A stretch of DNA of 42,871 nt from Anammoximicrobium sp032229885. GTDB taxonomy: Bacteria; Planctomycetota; Planctomycetia; Pirellulales; Pirellulaceae. The notes under the pieces are model-generated. The model saw only the letters and a program-made list of their open reading frames with translations, made no database searches and was not told the origin of the DNA. Shown here in pieces: positions 7,930 to 17,600 of this stretch (position 1 is its first letter; each line of letters starts with the position of its first letter). The position numbers and the translations under genes were made by a program. Where the stretch lies: the NCBI GenBank assembly GCA_032229885.1, contig JAVYAJ010000344.1:1-42871 (forward strand), read 5' to 3'.

Positions 7930-10770
7930 CTACGGCTTGGCTGGCCTCAGCCGGAACTCGTCGTCGAACTGCACGGCTTCGAGGTTTTGGCCGACGGGCA
8001 GTTTGCGCAGATCAGCTTCGATCTGGCTCCGATCGCCGACGACGATCACCGCCAAGTGGTCCATATCGAGATGCCGGCGCGCGACGCGCAGCACGTCGTC
8101 GGCAGAGACGGCTATGATGCCGGGGATCACCGAGTCGAAATAGTCGTCGGGCAGTTGAAATTCGACCAGCGCAGCCAACTGGCCGACCATGTCGCTGGGC
8201 GTTTCAAACCGGGCAGGGTATCCTCGCGTCAGATAGTCCTTGTTGAAGCCCAGCTCGTCGGCCGTGATCGGCCGCCCGCCCCGCATCCCCTCGAACTCGT
8301 GCAGGAACTCGACCAACGCCGCCGCCGTCACGGCCGTCTGCACCGACGCGCGGGCCACGAACGGACCCGGCTGGTGAACGCGCCAGTCGAACCCGGTCCG
8401 CGCGCCGTAGGTATAGCCTTTTTCCTCGCGCAGGTTCATGTTCAGCCGGCTGGAGAACTGGCCGCCCAGGATCGAGTTCATCAGCGTCAATGCAAAGTAG
8501 TCCGGCGACTTGCGGTTCGCGCCGATCTGACAGACAGCGATCACCGACTGGGCGGCCCCGGGTTTGTCGACCAACGTCACCGCCGTGGGACGGGCCGCCG
8601 GGATGGGCGGAAACGCGGGTTGCGCCGCACGGTCGGCCGCTGTCCAGGATCCCAACGCTCGTTCTAGCTCGCGGACGATCTCATCGGCCGTCACGTCGCC
8701 GGCGACGATCAGCGTCGCCTGGTCGGGGCTGATGCGTCCGCGATAAAACGCCGCGAGGTCGTCGCGCTGGATCGCCTGCAGGGCCCGCGCCGTCGAGTAC
8801 TCGGGCCGTCCGTAGGGGTGATCCGACCCGTACAGCAGGGCAGCCGTGGCGAGATTGGCCAGCGCCGTCGGTTCGTTGCGCACTTGCAGCAACCGGCCGG
8901 TCGCGATCTTCCGCTGCCGCTCGATCTCGTCGGCGGGAAAGGCCGGGTTGCGAAGCACGTCGGCAAACACGTCCAGTGCCTGGGACAGCGTTCGTTTGAG
9001 GGTGAACAGCCGCACGGCTGACGTATCCCAGTCGCTCGACGCCGACAGGCGGGCGCCGGCATCGGCCAAAGCCTCGGCGATCTGCTCGGACGAGCGGCTC
9101 GTGGTGCCTTCGGTCCAGGCCGCCACCAGCATGTCGACCAGTCCCGTGCGGTCGGCCGGATCGCTGGACGTGCCCACGGGGAACACCACGTTCAAGCTGA
9201 CGGCGGGCAATTCGTGATTCTCCGCGATCAACACGTTCATCCCGTTGCCGAGCTTTCGGCGTTGGATCGTAGGCAGCGCGAACTTGGGCGCGGGACCGGC
9301 CTCGGGCAGCCGTTGTCGGTCCGCGTCGACGGTCGTGGCGACCGGCGACGCGGGCGCGGTGGATGCCTGCAAATGGGCTTCGGCCATTGCCTCGCGCGCC
9401 TTGGCCGCCGCGTCGCGCGGATCCGGGTTGATGACCGTCTCGGATCCCGGCAAGACCTCGACGACGATCTTTTTCGCCCCCAGATACTTGCGCGCCACGC
9501 GCTGGACGGCATCGGCTTCGACCTGTTGATACCGGCGGAAATCCTGCTGCAAAAACCCGGGATCGCCCGTATAGACGGCGTACAGGTTCAGTTGATCGGC
9601 GCGGCCGCCGAAACCGCCGACCGCTTCTAGTTGCCGAACCATCTCTGCTTCGTGCCGCGCCCGTGCGCGAGAAACCTCGGCCGGCGTCGGCGGCTCGGCC
9701 AGCAGCCGGTCGATCTCCTCTCGCACGGCCGTTTCCAGGTCGGCCAGAGCCGTCTCGGGCCGCGCGGTCGCGATGATCATAAAGCTGCCGTCCAGTTCGC
9801 CCGAATTCTGATAGGCGGTGACGTCCTGCGCAATCTGGGCGTCGCGGACCAGGCGACGGTACAGGCGCGACGTCTTGCCGCCGGCCAACACGTCGGCCAG
9901 CACGTCCAACGCCGCGTCGTCCGGCGCGAACGCCGCCGTGCTGGGCCAGGCCAGATACAATCGGGCCAGTCCGACGCGATCCGTCATGCCGATCCGGACA
10001 TCCTCCGTCAGCGGAGGCACGGCAGGCGGGACGACCTTGTCGACTTTGGGGCCGGCTGGGATGGGGCCGAAGTATTTTTCGACCAGCCGTTTAGCCGCGG
10101 CCGGCTCAAAGTCGCCCGCGATGCACAGGCTGGCGTTGCCCGGATGGTAATAGCGGCGAAAAAAGTCCGCCACGTCTTCGCGCGAGGCGACGGCCAAGTC
10201 GGCCATCGAGCCGATGGTCGGCCAACTGTACGGATGGTCGGGCGGATAGGCGGCCGCCAACAGGGTCTCGTAGACCAGGCCATACGGTCGGTTCTCGTAG
10301 CTCTGTCGCCGTTCGTTGCGCACCACGTCGCGCTGGTTGTCGAGCTTCTCCTGGCTCATCGCGGGCATCAGGAACCCCATCCGATCGGATTCCATCCACA
10401 ATGCCAGCTCAAGGTAGTTCGCCGGCATCGTTTCCCAATAATTCGTCCGGTCCTGGTTGGTCGACCCGTTCAACTGGCCACCGGCCTGCTGCAGCGGCGC
10501 GAAATAGTCGTTGTCATAGTGCTGCGAGCCCTGAAACATCATGTGTTCGAACAGGTGGGCAAAACCCGTCTTGCCTGGCCGTTCATTCTTCGACCCGACG
10601 TGATACCAGATGTTCACGGCCACGATCGGCGTCGAATGGTCTTCGTGCAGAATGACCCGCAGCCCGTTGGGCAGGTGATACTGTTCGAATGCGATCTCCG
10701 GCAGCGGCGAGCCTTCGACAGACTCGGTCGCTGCGGCCAGGGCGCAGGCAAGCGTCAGCGTCACGATCAT
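7930..10770 (-). CDS. Secreted M16 family zinc metalloprotease (two-domain, pitrilysin/insulinase type)
   Basis: This is a 946-residue protease likely to act outside the cytoplasmic membrane. I place the start at ATG 10770 because it has GAGGAGG four bases upstream; the longer frame begins with a TTG inside the leader. The N-terminus (MIVTLTLACALAAATESVEG) looks like a signal peptide. The first peptidase unit has the inverted zinc motif HLFEH (H72, E75, H76), with NERRQSYENRPYG downstream carrying the expected third ligand region. A second M16 unit starts near PTIQRRKLGNGMNVLIAENH; its equivalent position reads LVDMLVAAW and lacks HxxEH, so it is a non-catalytic half, as in many two-domain M16 proteins. 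It is divergent from the LamG gene. The substrate is unknown. Confidence 0.9.
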   Translation of the reverse strand: MIVTLTLACALAAATESVEGSPLPEIAFEQYHLPNGLRVILHEDHSTPIVAVNIWYHVGSKNERPGKTGFAHLFEHMMFQGSQHYDNDYFAPLQQAGGQLNGSTNQDRTNYWETMPANYLELALWMESDRMGFLMPAMSQEKLDNQRDVVRNERRQSYENRPYGLVYETLLAAAYPPDHPYSWPTIGSMADLAVASREDVADFFRRYYHPGNASLCIAGDFEPAAAKRLVEKYFGPIPAGPKVDKVVPPAVPPLTEDVRIGMTDRVGLARLYLAWPSTAAFAPDDAALDVLADVLAGGKTSRLYRRLVRDAQIAQDVTAYQNSGELDGSFMIIATARPETALADLETAVREEIDRLLAEPPTPAEVSRARARHEAEMVRQLEAVGGFGGRADQLNLYAVYTGDPGFLQQDFRRYQQVEADAVQRVARKYLGAKKIVVEVLPGSETVINPDPRDAAAKAREAMAEAHLQASTAPASPVATTVDADRQRLPEAGPAPKFALPTIQRRKLGNGMNVLIAENHELPAVSLNVVFPVGTSSDPADRTGLVDMLVAAWTEGTTSRSSEQIAEALADAGARLSASSDWDTSAVRLFTLKRTLSQALDVFADVLRNPAFPADEIERQRKIATGRLLQVRNEPTALANLATAALLYGSDHPYGRPEYSTARALQAIQRDDLAAFYRGRISPDQATLIVAGDVTADEIVRELERALGSWTAADRAAQPAFPPIPAARPTAVTLVDKPGAAQSVIAVCQIGANRKSPDYFALTLMNSILGGQFSSRLNMNLREEKGYTYGARTGFDWRVHQPGPFVARASVQTAVTAAALVEFLHEFEGMRGGRPITADELGFNKDYLTRGYPARFETPSDMVGQLAALVEFQLPDDYFDSVIPGIIAVSADDVLRVARRHLDMDHLAVIVVGDRSQIEADLRKLPVGQNLEAVQFDDEFRLRPAKP

Positions 10771-11203
10771 TGGGCCTCCTCGATTCAAATCCCGTCAGTT
10801 CCCTCACCACGGCTCGTAGGGTATCGTATGCCCGGGTGTGCGTCGAGTCCACGCGAATCGAGCCGGGATGCGCGTCCGGGCGGATGCAAAGACGGCGATC
10901 CGCCGGCGGCAAGCGGGCCTCCGATCGCTGGCGCCGGTCACACGCCTCGGGGCGCCGGTCGCGCGTCGCGCTGAAAAACGGTATGATGTGACTCGATCGC
11001 TGGGTCGCAGCCGCGGGTTGCAACAGGAAAACGCGAGCGCTCGGCTAGGCCTCGGCCTCAGCCGCGCGTCCGCGTGTCTCGCCTAGACGACAGCCACCAC
11101 GGCGGAGAAAATGTCATACGAAACGAGCGACTCGCCCGCGACGCCCCGCAACGCCTCGCCGACGACGCTCTCCATTATTACCCACTGCCAAGGAAAGACA
11201 GCC
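10771..11203. other. Divergent intergenic region
   Basis: This 433-bp space separates the minus-strand protease from the plus-strand LamG gene and must hold both promoters. I see no convincing sigma-70-type boxes, RNA gene or repeat. The plus-strand LamG frame stays open back to an ATG at 11111, so the last 93 bp may be coding. Confidence 0.5.
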
Positions 11204-13045
11204 ATGATTGATTGTCGAACGCAACGCGAACCACGGCGGCTCGGATGGGGCGACGCGCATCCCCGCGCGTCGATCACGACATGGGCGACCGCGCTGCTGA
11301 TGATCGGCGGTCCACTCGCTCTGGTCCTGTTGGCCGGCCCGGCGCCCCTTCTGGGCGGCGACCCATCGTCGGCGGCGGACGACGGGCTGGTCGGCTACTG
11401 GAAGCTGCAGGGCGACTGTCGCGACCACTCGGGCCACGGGCATCACGGCGTCAACCATGGGGTGAATCTCGAGACTGGCGACTTCGATGGGCGCAGCGCC
11501 TACGTCGCGATTCCCAACAGCCCGGCTCTCGGCCTGGGAACGAACGATTTTTCGGTCAGCGCGTGGGTGCATACCGGGCAAGACATGCAGGACGTGATCG
11601 GCGATGTGCTGGACAAGTTCGACCCGGAAAAACGAACCGGTTTCACGTTGTCGATCAAGGCCAGCGCAGCCGGGTACGTAGGGCAGGGGAACGACAAGCA
11701 CGTGCACTTTGGCATCGACAACGCGCAGCCGTGCCGGTGGGAAGACTGTGGGCGGCCGAATGCGACGAGCAATTACGCGAGCAGCACCGTCGTGTTCGGC
11801 GGCCATCTGTACGCGGCGACCTACGATGCGCAAGATCCGCAAGACTGGGCCCACGTCTATCGATACGAGGGCGGAGACAAATGGACCGATTGCGGGCGCG
11901 TCGGGAACGGCAAGACCACGGGCGTGGGACCGATGATCGTCCACGACGGCCACCTGTACGTGGCCACGGGAACCTATGACTGGACGCGGGTCCGAGACGG
12001 CGATTACGACTGTGGTCGCGTCTATCGCTACGGCGGCGGCTCGACGTGGATCGATTGCGGCCAGCCCGGCGCGAATCGGCGTTTGCCGACGATGGCCTCG
12101 TATCAAGGAAAACTGTACGTGGGCGCGGGCAACGAAGAGACCGGGGTTTACGTGTATGAAGGCGGTCAAACGTGGCGCAAGGCGCGCGAGTTTCCCAACG
12201 AAGGCCCGCGACGCTGCTTTCCCCACGCGATGTGCGTCCACGATGGGACGCTGTACGTGGGCTTTCCCGACCACGTCTTTACGTTCGACGGCCGAGAATG
12301 GGGTTATGCCGGCAATCCGGTCGGCTGCACCCAGGTTCATTCGCTGGAGGTATATCAGGGAAGCCTATACGCCGGCACCTGGCCCGAGGGCAAGGTCGCT
12401 CGGTATCTGGGCGGCGAAGACTGGGAATACTGCGGGAGAATAGGTGACGACGGCACCGAGGTCAACGCGCTGGCGGTCTACAACGGCAAGCTCTATGGCG
12501 GGTCGATTCCACGGGCCGAAGCTCGCCGTTACGACGGGCCGCAGTCCTGGACGCTGCTGCGACAGTTCTATTCGCCCCCCGGCTGGACCCCGGTGGGCGT
12601 GTCCGAACGCGTGCCGGATTACCGCCAGCGAGCCAACCAGTGGACGCGGCTGACCAGCCTCACGGTCTTCGACGGCAAGCTGTTTGCGACGATCGCCAGT
12701 TGTACGAGCGCGGCCATCGACGCGCCGCCCGATGTGCGGGGGCGGATTTTCAGCATGGAAGCCGGCAAGTGCGTGTCGTATGGCGACGACATCGGCTCGG
12801 GCTGGAAGCATCTGACGGCCGTGCGCGAGGGCGCGCATCTGAAGCTGTATCTGGGCGGTCGGTTGGTGGCGACCTCGACGGCGCTGCGCCCCGCCGATTT
12901 CGATCTGATCAACGACCAGCCGCTGCGCATCGGCTTTGGCCAAACGGATTACTTCTCCGGAAAGATCCGCGAGGTCCGCCTGTATCGCCGAGCGTTGAAC
13001 CCGGCCGAGATCGAACGGCTGGCGGCGTCGCCCGCACCAAAGTGA
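11204..13045 (+). CDS. Secreted or membrane-anchored LamG-domain protein with an embedded seven-repeat propeller
   Basis: I chose ATG 11204 because aaggaaag lies just upstream; an in-frame ATG at 11111 is possible. The N-terminal region has a hydrophobic stretch (ASITTWATALLMIGGPLALV) that serves as signal or anchor. A LamG/concanavalin-like domain begins at about residue 61 (DGLVGYWKLQGDCRDHSGHG) and breaks off near HFGIDN (about 170). The next 330 residues hold seven kelch-like units marked by GGHLYAA, DGHLYVA, QGKLYVG, DGTLYVG, QGSLYAG, NGKLYGG and DGKLFAT. The LamG fold then resumes (WKHLTAVREGAHLKLYLGG ... FSGKIREVRLYRRALNPAEI). The layout suggests a seven-bladed propeller inserted in a loop of a lectin-like sandwich. 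A carbohydrate- or surface-binding role is inferred; no catalytic motif is visible. Confidence 0.85.
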   Translation: MIDCRTQREPRRLGWGDAHPRASITTWATALLMIGGPLALVLLAGPAPLLGGDPSSAADDGLVGYWKLQGDCRDHSGHGHHGVNHGVNLETGDFDGRSAYVAIPNSPALGLGTNDFSVSAWVHTGQDMQDVIGDVLDKFDPEKRTGFTLSIKASAAGYVGQGNDKHVHFGIDNAQPCRWEDCGRPNATSNYASSTVVFGGHLYAATYDAQDPQDWAHVYRYEGGDKWTDCGRVGNGKTTGVGPMIVHDGHLYVATGTYDWTRVRDGDYDCGRVYRYGGGSTWIDCGQPGANRRLPTMASYQGKLYVGAGNEETGVYVYEGGQTWRKAREFPNEGPRRCFPHAMCVHDGTLYVGFPDHVFTFDGREWGYAGNPVGCTQVHSLEVYQGSLYAGTWPEGKVARYLGGEDWEYCGRIGDDGTEVNALAVYNGKLYGGSIPRAEARRYDGPQSWTLLRQFYSPPGWTPVGVSERVPDYRQRANQWTRLTSLTVFDGKLFATIASCTSAAIDAPPDVRGRIFSMEAGKCVSYGDDIGSGWKHLTAVREGAHLKLYLGGRLVATSTALRPADFDLINDQPLRIGFGQTDYFSGKIREVRLYRRALNPAEIERLAASPAPK

Positions 13046-13208
13046 CCGTCCGCATCCGGCGATGCGCCGCCGCGCGCCCGCCGTTCGCGGCGCCGCCGGC
13101 GGGAGGTGCATTCAACGGCGGCCAAACGCGACGAGGCCGCGCGCCCGTCGCGCGCGCAGTCCGCAGCATCGAATCTGAACCTCGATCGTTTTTTCGCGGA
13201 GCGTCTGT

Positions 13209-14600
13209 ATGGAGAAAGTTCGCGTTGCCGAAGCCCGTCGACCGGAAGCGATTGGGCGCGACGTCTGTGTGCAAGGGTGGGTTCGAACGCGTCGCGACTC
13301 GAAGGGCGGCTTCAGCTTTTTGGAGATCAACGACGGTTCGAGTCTGGGGAACCTGCAGGTCGTCGCCGATGGCAGCCTGGCCAACTACGAAACAGAGGTG
13401 AAACGGCTCTCGCCGGGCTGCAGCGTGTCGGTGGCCGGCGAGGTCAAGCCGTCGAGCGGGCGCGGTCAGGCGACGGAGGTGGCTGCCCGGCAGGTGATCG
13501 TTCACGGCTGGGCGGATCCCGAGACCTATCCCTTGCAGAAAAAACGCCATTCGTTCGAGAAGCTCCGCGAGTGGGCCCATCTGCGGCCCCGCACCAACAG
13601 CTTGGGCGCCGTCGCCCGCGTCCGCAACTGCGTGTCGCGCTCGATTCACGCCTTTTTCCAGGAAGAGGGATTCATCCACATCCATACGCCGATCATCACG
13701 ACGAGCGACTGCGAGGGCGCCGGCAAGATGTTCCGCGTGACCACGCTGGATCTGGACCGAATTCCGAAGAACGAGGGGCAGGTCGATTATGCCCTGGACT
13801 TCTTCGATCGCCCGGCATATCTGACCGTCAGCGGACAGTTGGAAGCCGAGGCGCTGGCGATGGCCATGAGCAGAGTGTACACGTTTGGCCCGACCTTTCG
13901 CGCCGAGAATTCCAACACGTCACGCCATCTGGCCGAGTTCTGGATGGTCGAGCCGGAGATGGCCTTTTTCGACCTGACGGACAACATGGATCTGGCCGAG
14001 CGATTTCTCAAGCGCATCTGTCGCGACGTGTTGGCCGAGTGCGACGAAGACATGCAATTCTTCAACGAGTTCGTCGACCGGACGGCGATCGAGACCGTGC
14101 GACAGATCGTCGATCGCCAATTCGTGCGTTTGCCGTATACCGAGGCCGTCGAGATTCTCGCCCGCTGCGGCGAGACGTTCGAATGTCCCGTCGCGTGGGG
14201 GCAGGACTTGCAGTCCGAGCACGAGCGTTTTTTGACCGAACGCCATTTTCGCTCGCCGGTGATCCTGTACGACTATCCGCGCGGCATCAAGCCGTTCTAC
14301 ATGCGGGTCAGCGACGACGGCCGGACGGTGCGGGCGATGGACGTGCTGGCGCCCAAGGTCGGCGAGATCATCGGCGGCAGCCAACGCGAAGAGCGGCTGG
14401 ACGTGCTCGAGCAGCGGATGGCCGAGCAAGGCTTGAACGCCCAGTCCTACTGGTGGTATCTCGATTTGCGCCGCTACGGAACCGTTCCCCACGCGGGCTT
14501 TGGCTTGGGGTTGGAACGCGTCCTGCTGTTCATCACCGGGATGGCCAACATCCGCGATGTGATCCCGTTTCCGCGGACGCCTGGCAATGCTGACTTTTGA
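13209..14600 (+). CDS. asnS: Asparaginyl-tRNA synthetase
   Basis: A class IIb aminoacyl-tRNA synthetase that charges tRNA-Asn with asparagine in the cytoplasm. The 463 residues open with the OB-fold anticodon-binding domain (VCVQGWVRTRRDSKGGFSF). The catalytic core follows, with motif 2 in FRAENSNTSRHLAEFWMVEPE (about 228-250) and motif 3 in GFGLGLERVLLFITG (about 431-445). The stretch SGQLEAEALAMAMSRVYTFGP and the E residues of ENSNTSRHL favour AsnRS over AspRS. A short insertion (LDRIPKNEGQVDYALDFF) between motifs 1 and 2 is usual in one AsnRS branch. The ribosome binding site gcggag lies 7 bp before the ATG. The gene is single and convergent with the downstream fusion gene. Confidence 0.97.
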   Translation: MEKVRVAEARRPEAIGRDVCVQGWVRTRRDSKGGFSFLEINDGSSLGNLQVVADGSLANYETEVKRLSPGCSVSVAGEVKPSSGRGQATEVAARQVIVHGWADPETYPLQKKRHSFEKLREWAHLRPRTNSLGAVARVRNCVSRSIHAFFQEEGFIHIHTPIITTSDCEGAGKMFRVTTLDLDRIPKNEGQVDYALDFFDRPAYLTVSGQLEAEALAMAMSRVYTFGPTFRAENSNTSRHLAEFWMVEPEMAFFDLTDNMDLAERFLKRICRDVLAECDEDMQFFNEFVDRTAIETVRQIVDRQFVRLPYTEAVEILARCGETFECPVAWGQDLQSEHERFLTERHFRSPVILYDYPRGIKPFYMRVSDDGRTVRAMDVLAPKVGEIIGGSQREERLDVLEQRMAEQGLNAQSYWWYLDLRRYGTVPHAGFGLGLERVLLFITGMANIRDVIPFPRTPGNADF

Positions 14601-14686
14601 TCAGCCGGCAATGCCGCGTCTTTGGCCACCCGTCGGGGCGGCGCCCGAGTTTGGCGTCGCGCGGGCAACGCCGACCGCGCGACACG

Positions 14687-17600
14687 CTACGTCGAGCCCG
14701 GTTCCTTGTCGTCGCCAAATGTCCGCAGGGCGATCTGCTTGACTTCGCGCAGGTCCAGTTTCCCCGTGCCTAGCACGGGAATCTGGTCCACCTGGTGAAA
14801 GCTGTCCTCCGTCGGGATGTACAGATTGGGCAGCCCCATCTCGCTCAGTTTCTGCCGCAGCTCGTCCGGCGTCTGGGAGATGGCCGTGTGCAGAACCACC
14901 AGCCGCTCGCCCTTGCGATCGTCGACGACCGCGGTGACGACCGCTCGGAAGCCCTCCTCTTCGTCGCCGCCGATGGCCTTTGCCAAGGCCTCTTCGATCA
15001 GCAAGTGAGGCACCATTTCGCCGCCGATCTTGGAAAAACGGCTCTGGCGGCCGGTGATCTGAATAAAGCCCTCGTCGTCGATCAAGGCGATATCGCCGGT
15101 CCGATACCAGCCATCCTGGATCACTTCGGCCGTCAGATCCTCGCGGCCGAGATAGCCCTTCATCACGTTCGGCCCCTTGATCCACAACATTCCCGAGCGG
15201 CCGGCTCCTAGTTCGCGGCCCGTATCCAGATCGGTGATCTTGGCGCTGATGCCCGGAGCGGGCCGGCCCACAGTGCCTTCTTTACAGTCGCAGGCCGATC
15301 CGGACGGCGAGCGGCTGGGCGGGATGTTCGCCGAGACCACCGGCGACAGTTCCGTTGTCCCGTAGCCTTCGACCGGGCGGATGCCGAACCGCGCCTCGAA
15401 GGCTTCGGCCAGGTCGCGTGGCAGCTTTTCCGCGCCGGTGACGATCGCATCCAACGTCGCCAGCTCGTCGACCTCGCACCGCCGCAGATAGGTGCGCAGA
15501 AAGGTCGGCGTGGCCAGCAGCACCGTGCCGCCGTGTTTCTTGATCAGCTTGCCCACCTGCTTGGCTTCGAGCGGATTGAAATGATAAATGCCTTTGATGT
15601 CGATGCCCAACACGGCGCAGAGACAGACGGTGAATCCGAACGAATGAAAAAACGGCAAGATGCCGACCAGCACGTCCGAGCGGCGCAGATGGATGATCTG
15701 TTCGATGGCGTCCACGTTCGAACCGATGTTGGCCTGGGTCAGCATGACGCCCTTGGGGACACCGGTGGACCCGGACGTAAAGATCACGGTCGCCAGATCA
15801 TCCGCCGCGACGCGGTGCAAGCCGAACGCGCGCTCGAGCAACCGGGCGGGCGCCGCATACGCGGCCAGCGCACAGACCAGCTTGTCCCAGACACGCGCAT
15901 GGCTGCGGAAATCCTCGAGGTAGACGATTTCGGCGTCCAGGTCCAGCTTGACCTTTTCCATGAACTGGCGGCTGGTCAGCACGTGCCGGATTCCCGCTTG
16001 CCGAATGCACTCGTTGTTCACCTCCGAGGTCATCGTATAGTTCAAGTTGACGGGCACGCGCCGCGCCAGCAGGCAGGCCATGTTCGCCACGACCGCCGCC
16101 ACGGTCGGCGGCAGCAGCAAACCCACGAACGGTTCATCCTCGGCCAAGACATGCCGCAACATCAGGCGGCGCAGAATCAAGCAGCGCGTCAGCAGGCCGC
16201 CGCCGGACAGCTCGTTGCCCAGCGAATCGGCGACCTTCGATCCGCGTTTCCGCCTCTTGCACGTTCGCACAAACGCTTTTCCCAGGCCGCCCGCCCGGCT
16301 CGCTCGTCTTTCCACCGCCGTCGCTCCCACCGCTTGAACCGCCTGTCGCACCTGATGCCCATCGCCCGGATTATCGATTCCGTGGCCGAAAAAGATCGAG
16401 ATCGGATACGGCCATTGCCGAGGCCGCTTCCATAAGAACTTGCCCTCGCGAAAGCTGAAGACGCTGCCCCACAGACCGTCCAGGTACACGGGAATGACCG
16501 GCAGCGAGGTTCCCTCGAGGATCTTCAGCAGCGCCGGACGAAACGCCTGCATCTGCCCCGAACGCGTAACCGATCCCTCCGGGAAAACACATACCAACTC
16601 GCCGCGATCCAGCGCCGCACGGGCCGCCTTCAACGCGGCCAGCACGGCGTTGGGCTGCGGCGAAATCGTGATCACCTCGAATATCCTGGCGACGCCGCGC
16701 AGCCATCGGCTCTGCAACATATCGGCCGTCGCCAGCACGCGGATCGGCCGCGAACTGGTCAGCAGCATCAGCGTGCCGTCCAGCCACGACACGTGGTTGG
16801 CGACCAACACCGCTCCGCCGCGGTCCGGCAGGTTCTCGCGGCCATACACCTCGATCCGATAGACGGTCTTGCTCGCCAACCAGACAAAGAATCGGATGCT
16901 GGCCTGCGGGATCTGCCATACTATGTATACAAAAACGGGAATGGTCAACAAACCGCTGCAGAGAAAGATCTGGCGGGCCGTCAACAGCGGCTCGTCGCCG
17001 CGCAGCGGGGCCCGCATGCCGGCGAATAGGATCGCCGCCCCCAAAATGCCCGTAAACGTCAACAAATTGCTGGAGGCCAGCACCGAGCCGACGGATTGAG
17101 GCGGACTGTGATGCTGTAAATAGGCCTCCAGCGGGACGTCGAACAATCCGGCGCTGACGCCCAACGCAAACAGCAATAGGGCGGCCCAGCCGTAATGACC
17201 GAACCACTCGGCCCCTGCCGCCACGACGTGCTCGGGGACGAAGGCCAGCAGCACGGCGTTCAACACCAGCCCCGCGGCGCCCAACGGCAGAATTCCCAGC
17301 TCAACGCGGCCGCCCGACCAGTATCCAGCCAACACGCTGCCGAAGCCGACGCCCAAGACCAGCGACAACAGCAAGGGGACGATCTGCGATTGATGCGTCG
17401 CCCCGCTTTCGAACGCAAATTGATCGATGTTCAACTGGGCAAGCGAGCCGACCGACCAGAAGAACATAATTCCCAGCGCGACGCGCAACAGAGGGCCGTT
17501 GGCGGCCAGAATCCGCATGTCCGCGGTCAGCTTGGGCAGCGGGTTCAGAGGAAAACGCAAGCCGGGCGCGGCCGGCCTCAGCGGGGCGATCAACAAGCTG

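Noticed and set aside
7587..8117. Plus-strand frame containing the CRISPR-like unit
   Set aside because: It runs through the orphan repeat and then antisense into the protease gene; the composition is non-coding.
10775..10835. gattcaaatccc followed by cctcacca, resembling a tRNA T-loop and CCA end
   Set aside because: The flanks do not pair into a T-stem or acceptor stem and no anticodon arm is found.
14480..14510. gttccccacgcggg in asnS, resembling part of a type I-E repeat
   Set aside because: It encodes the conserved AsnRS segment VPHAGFGLG and lacks the rest of the repeat.
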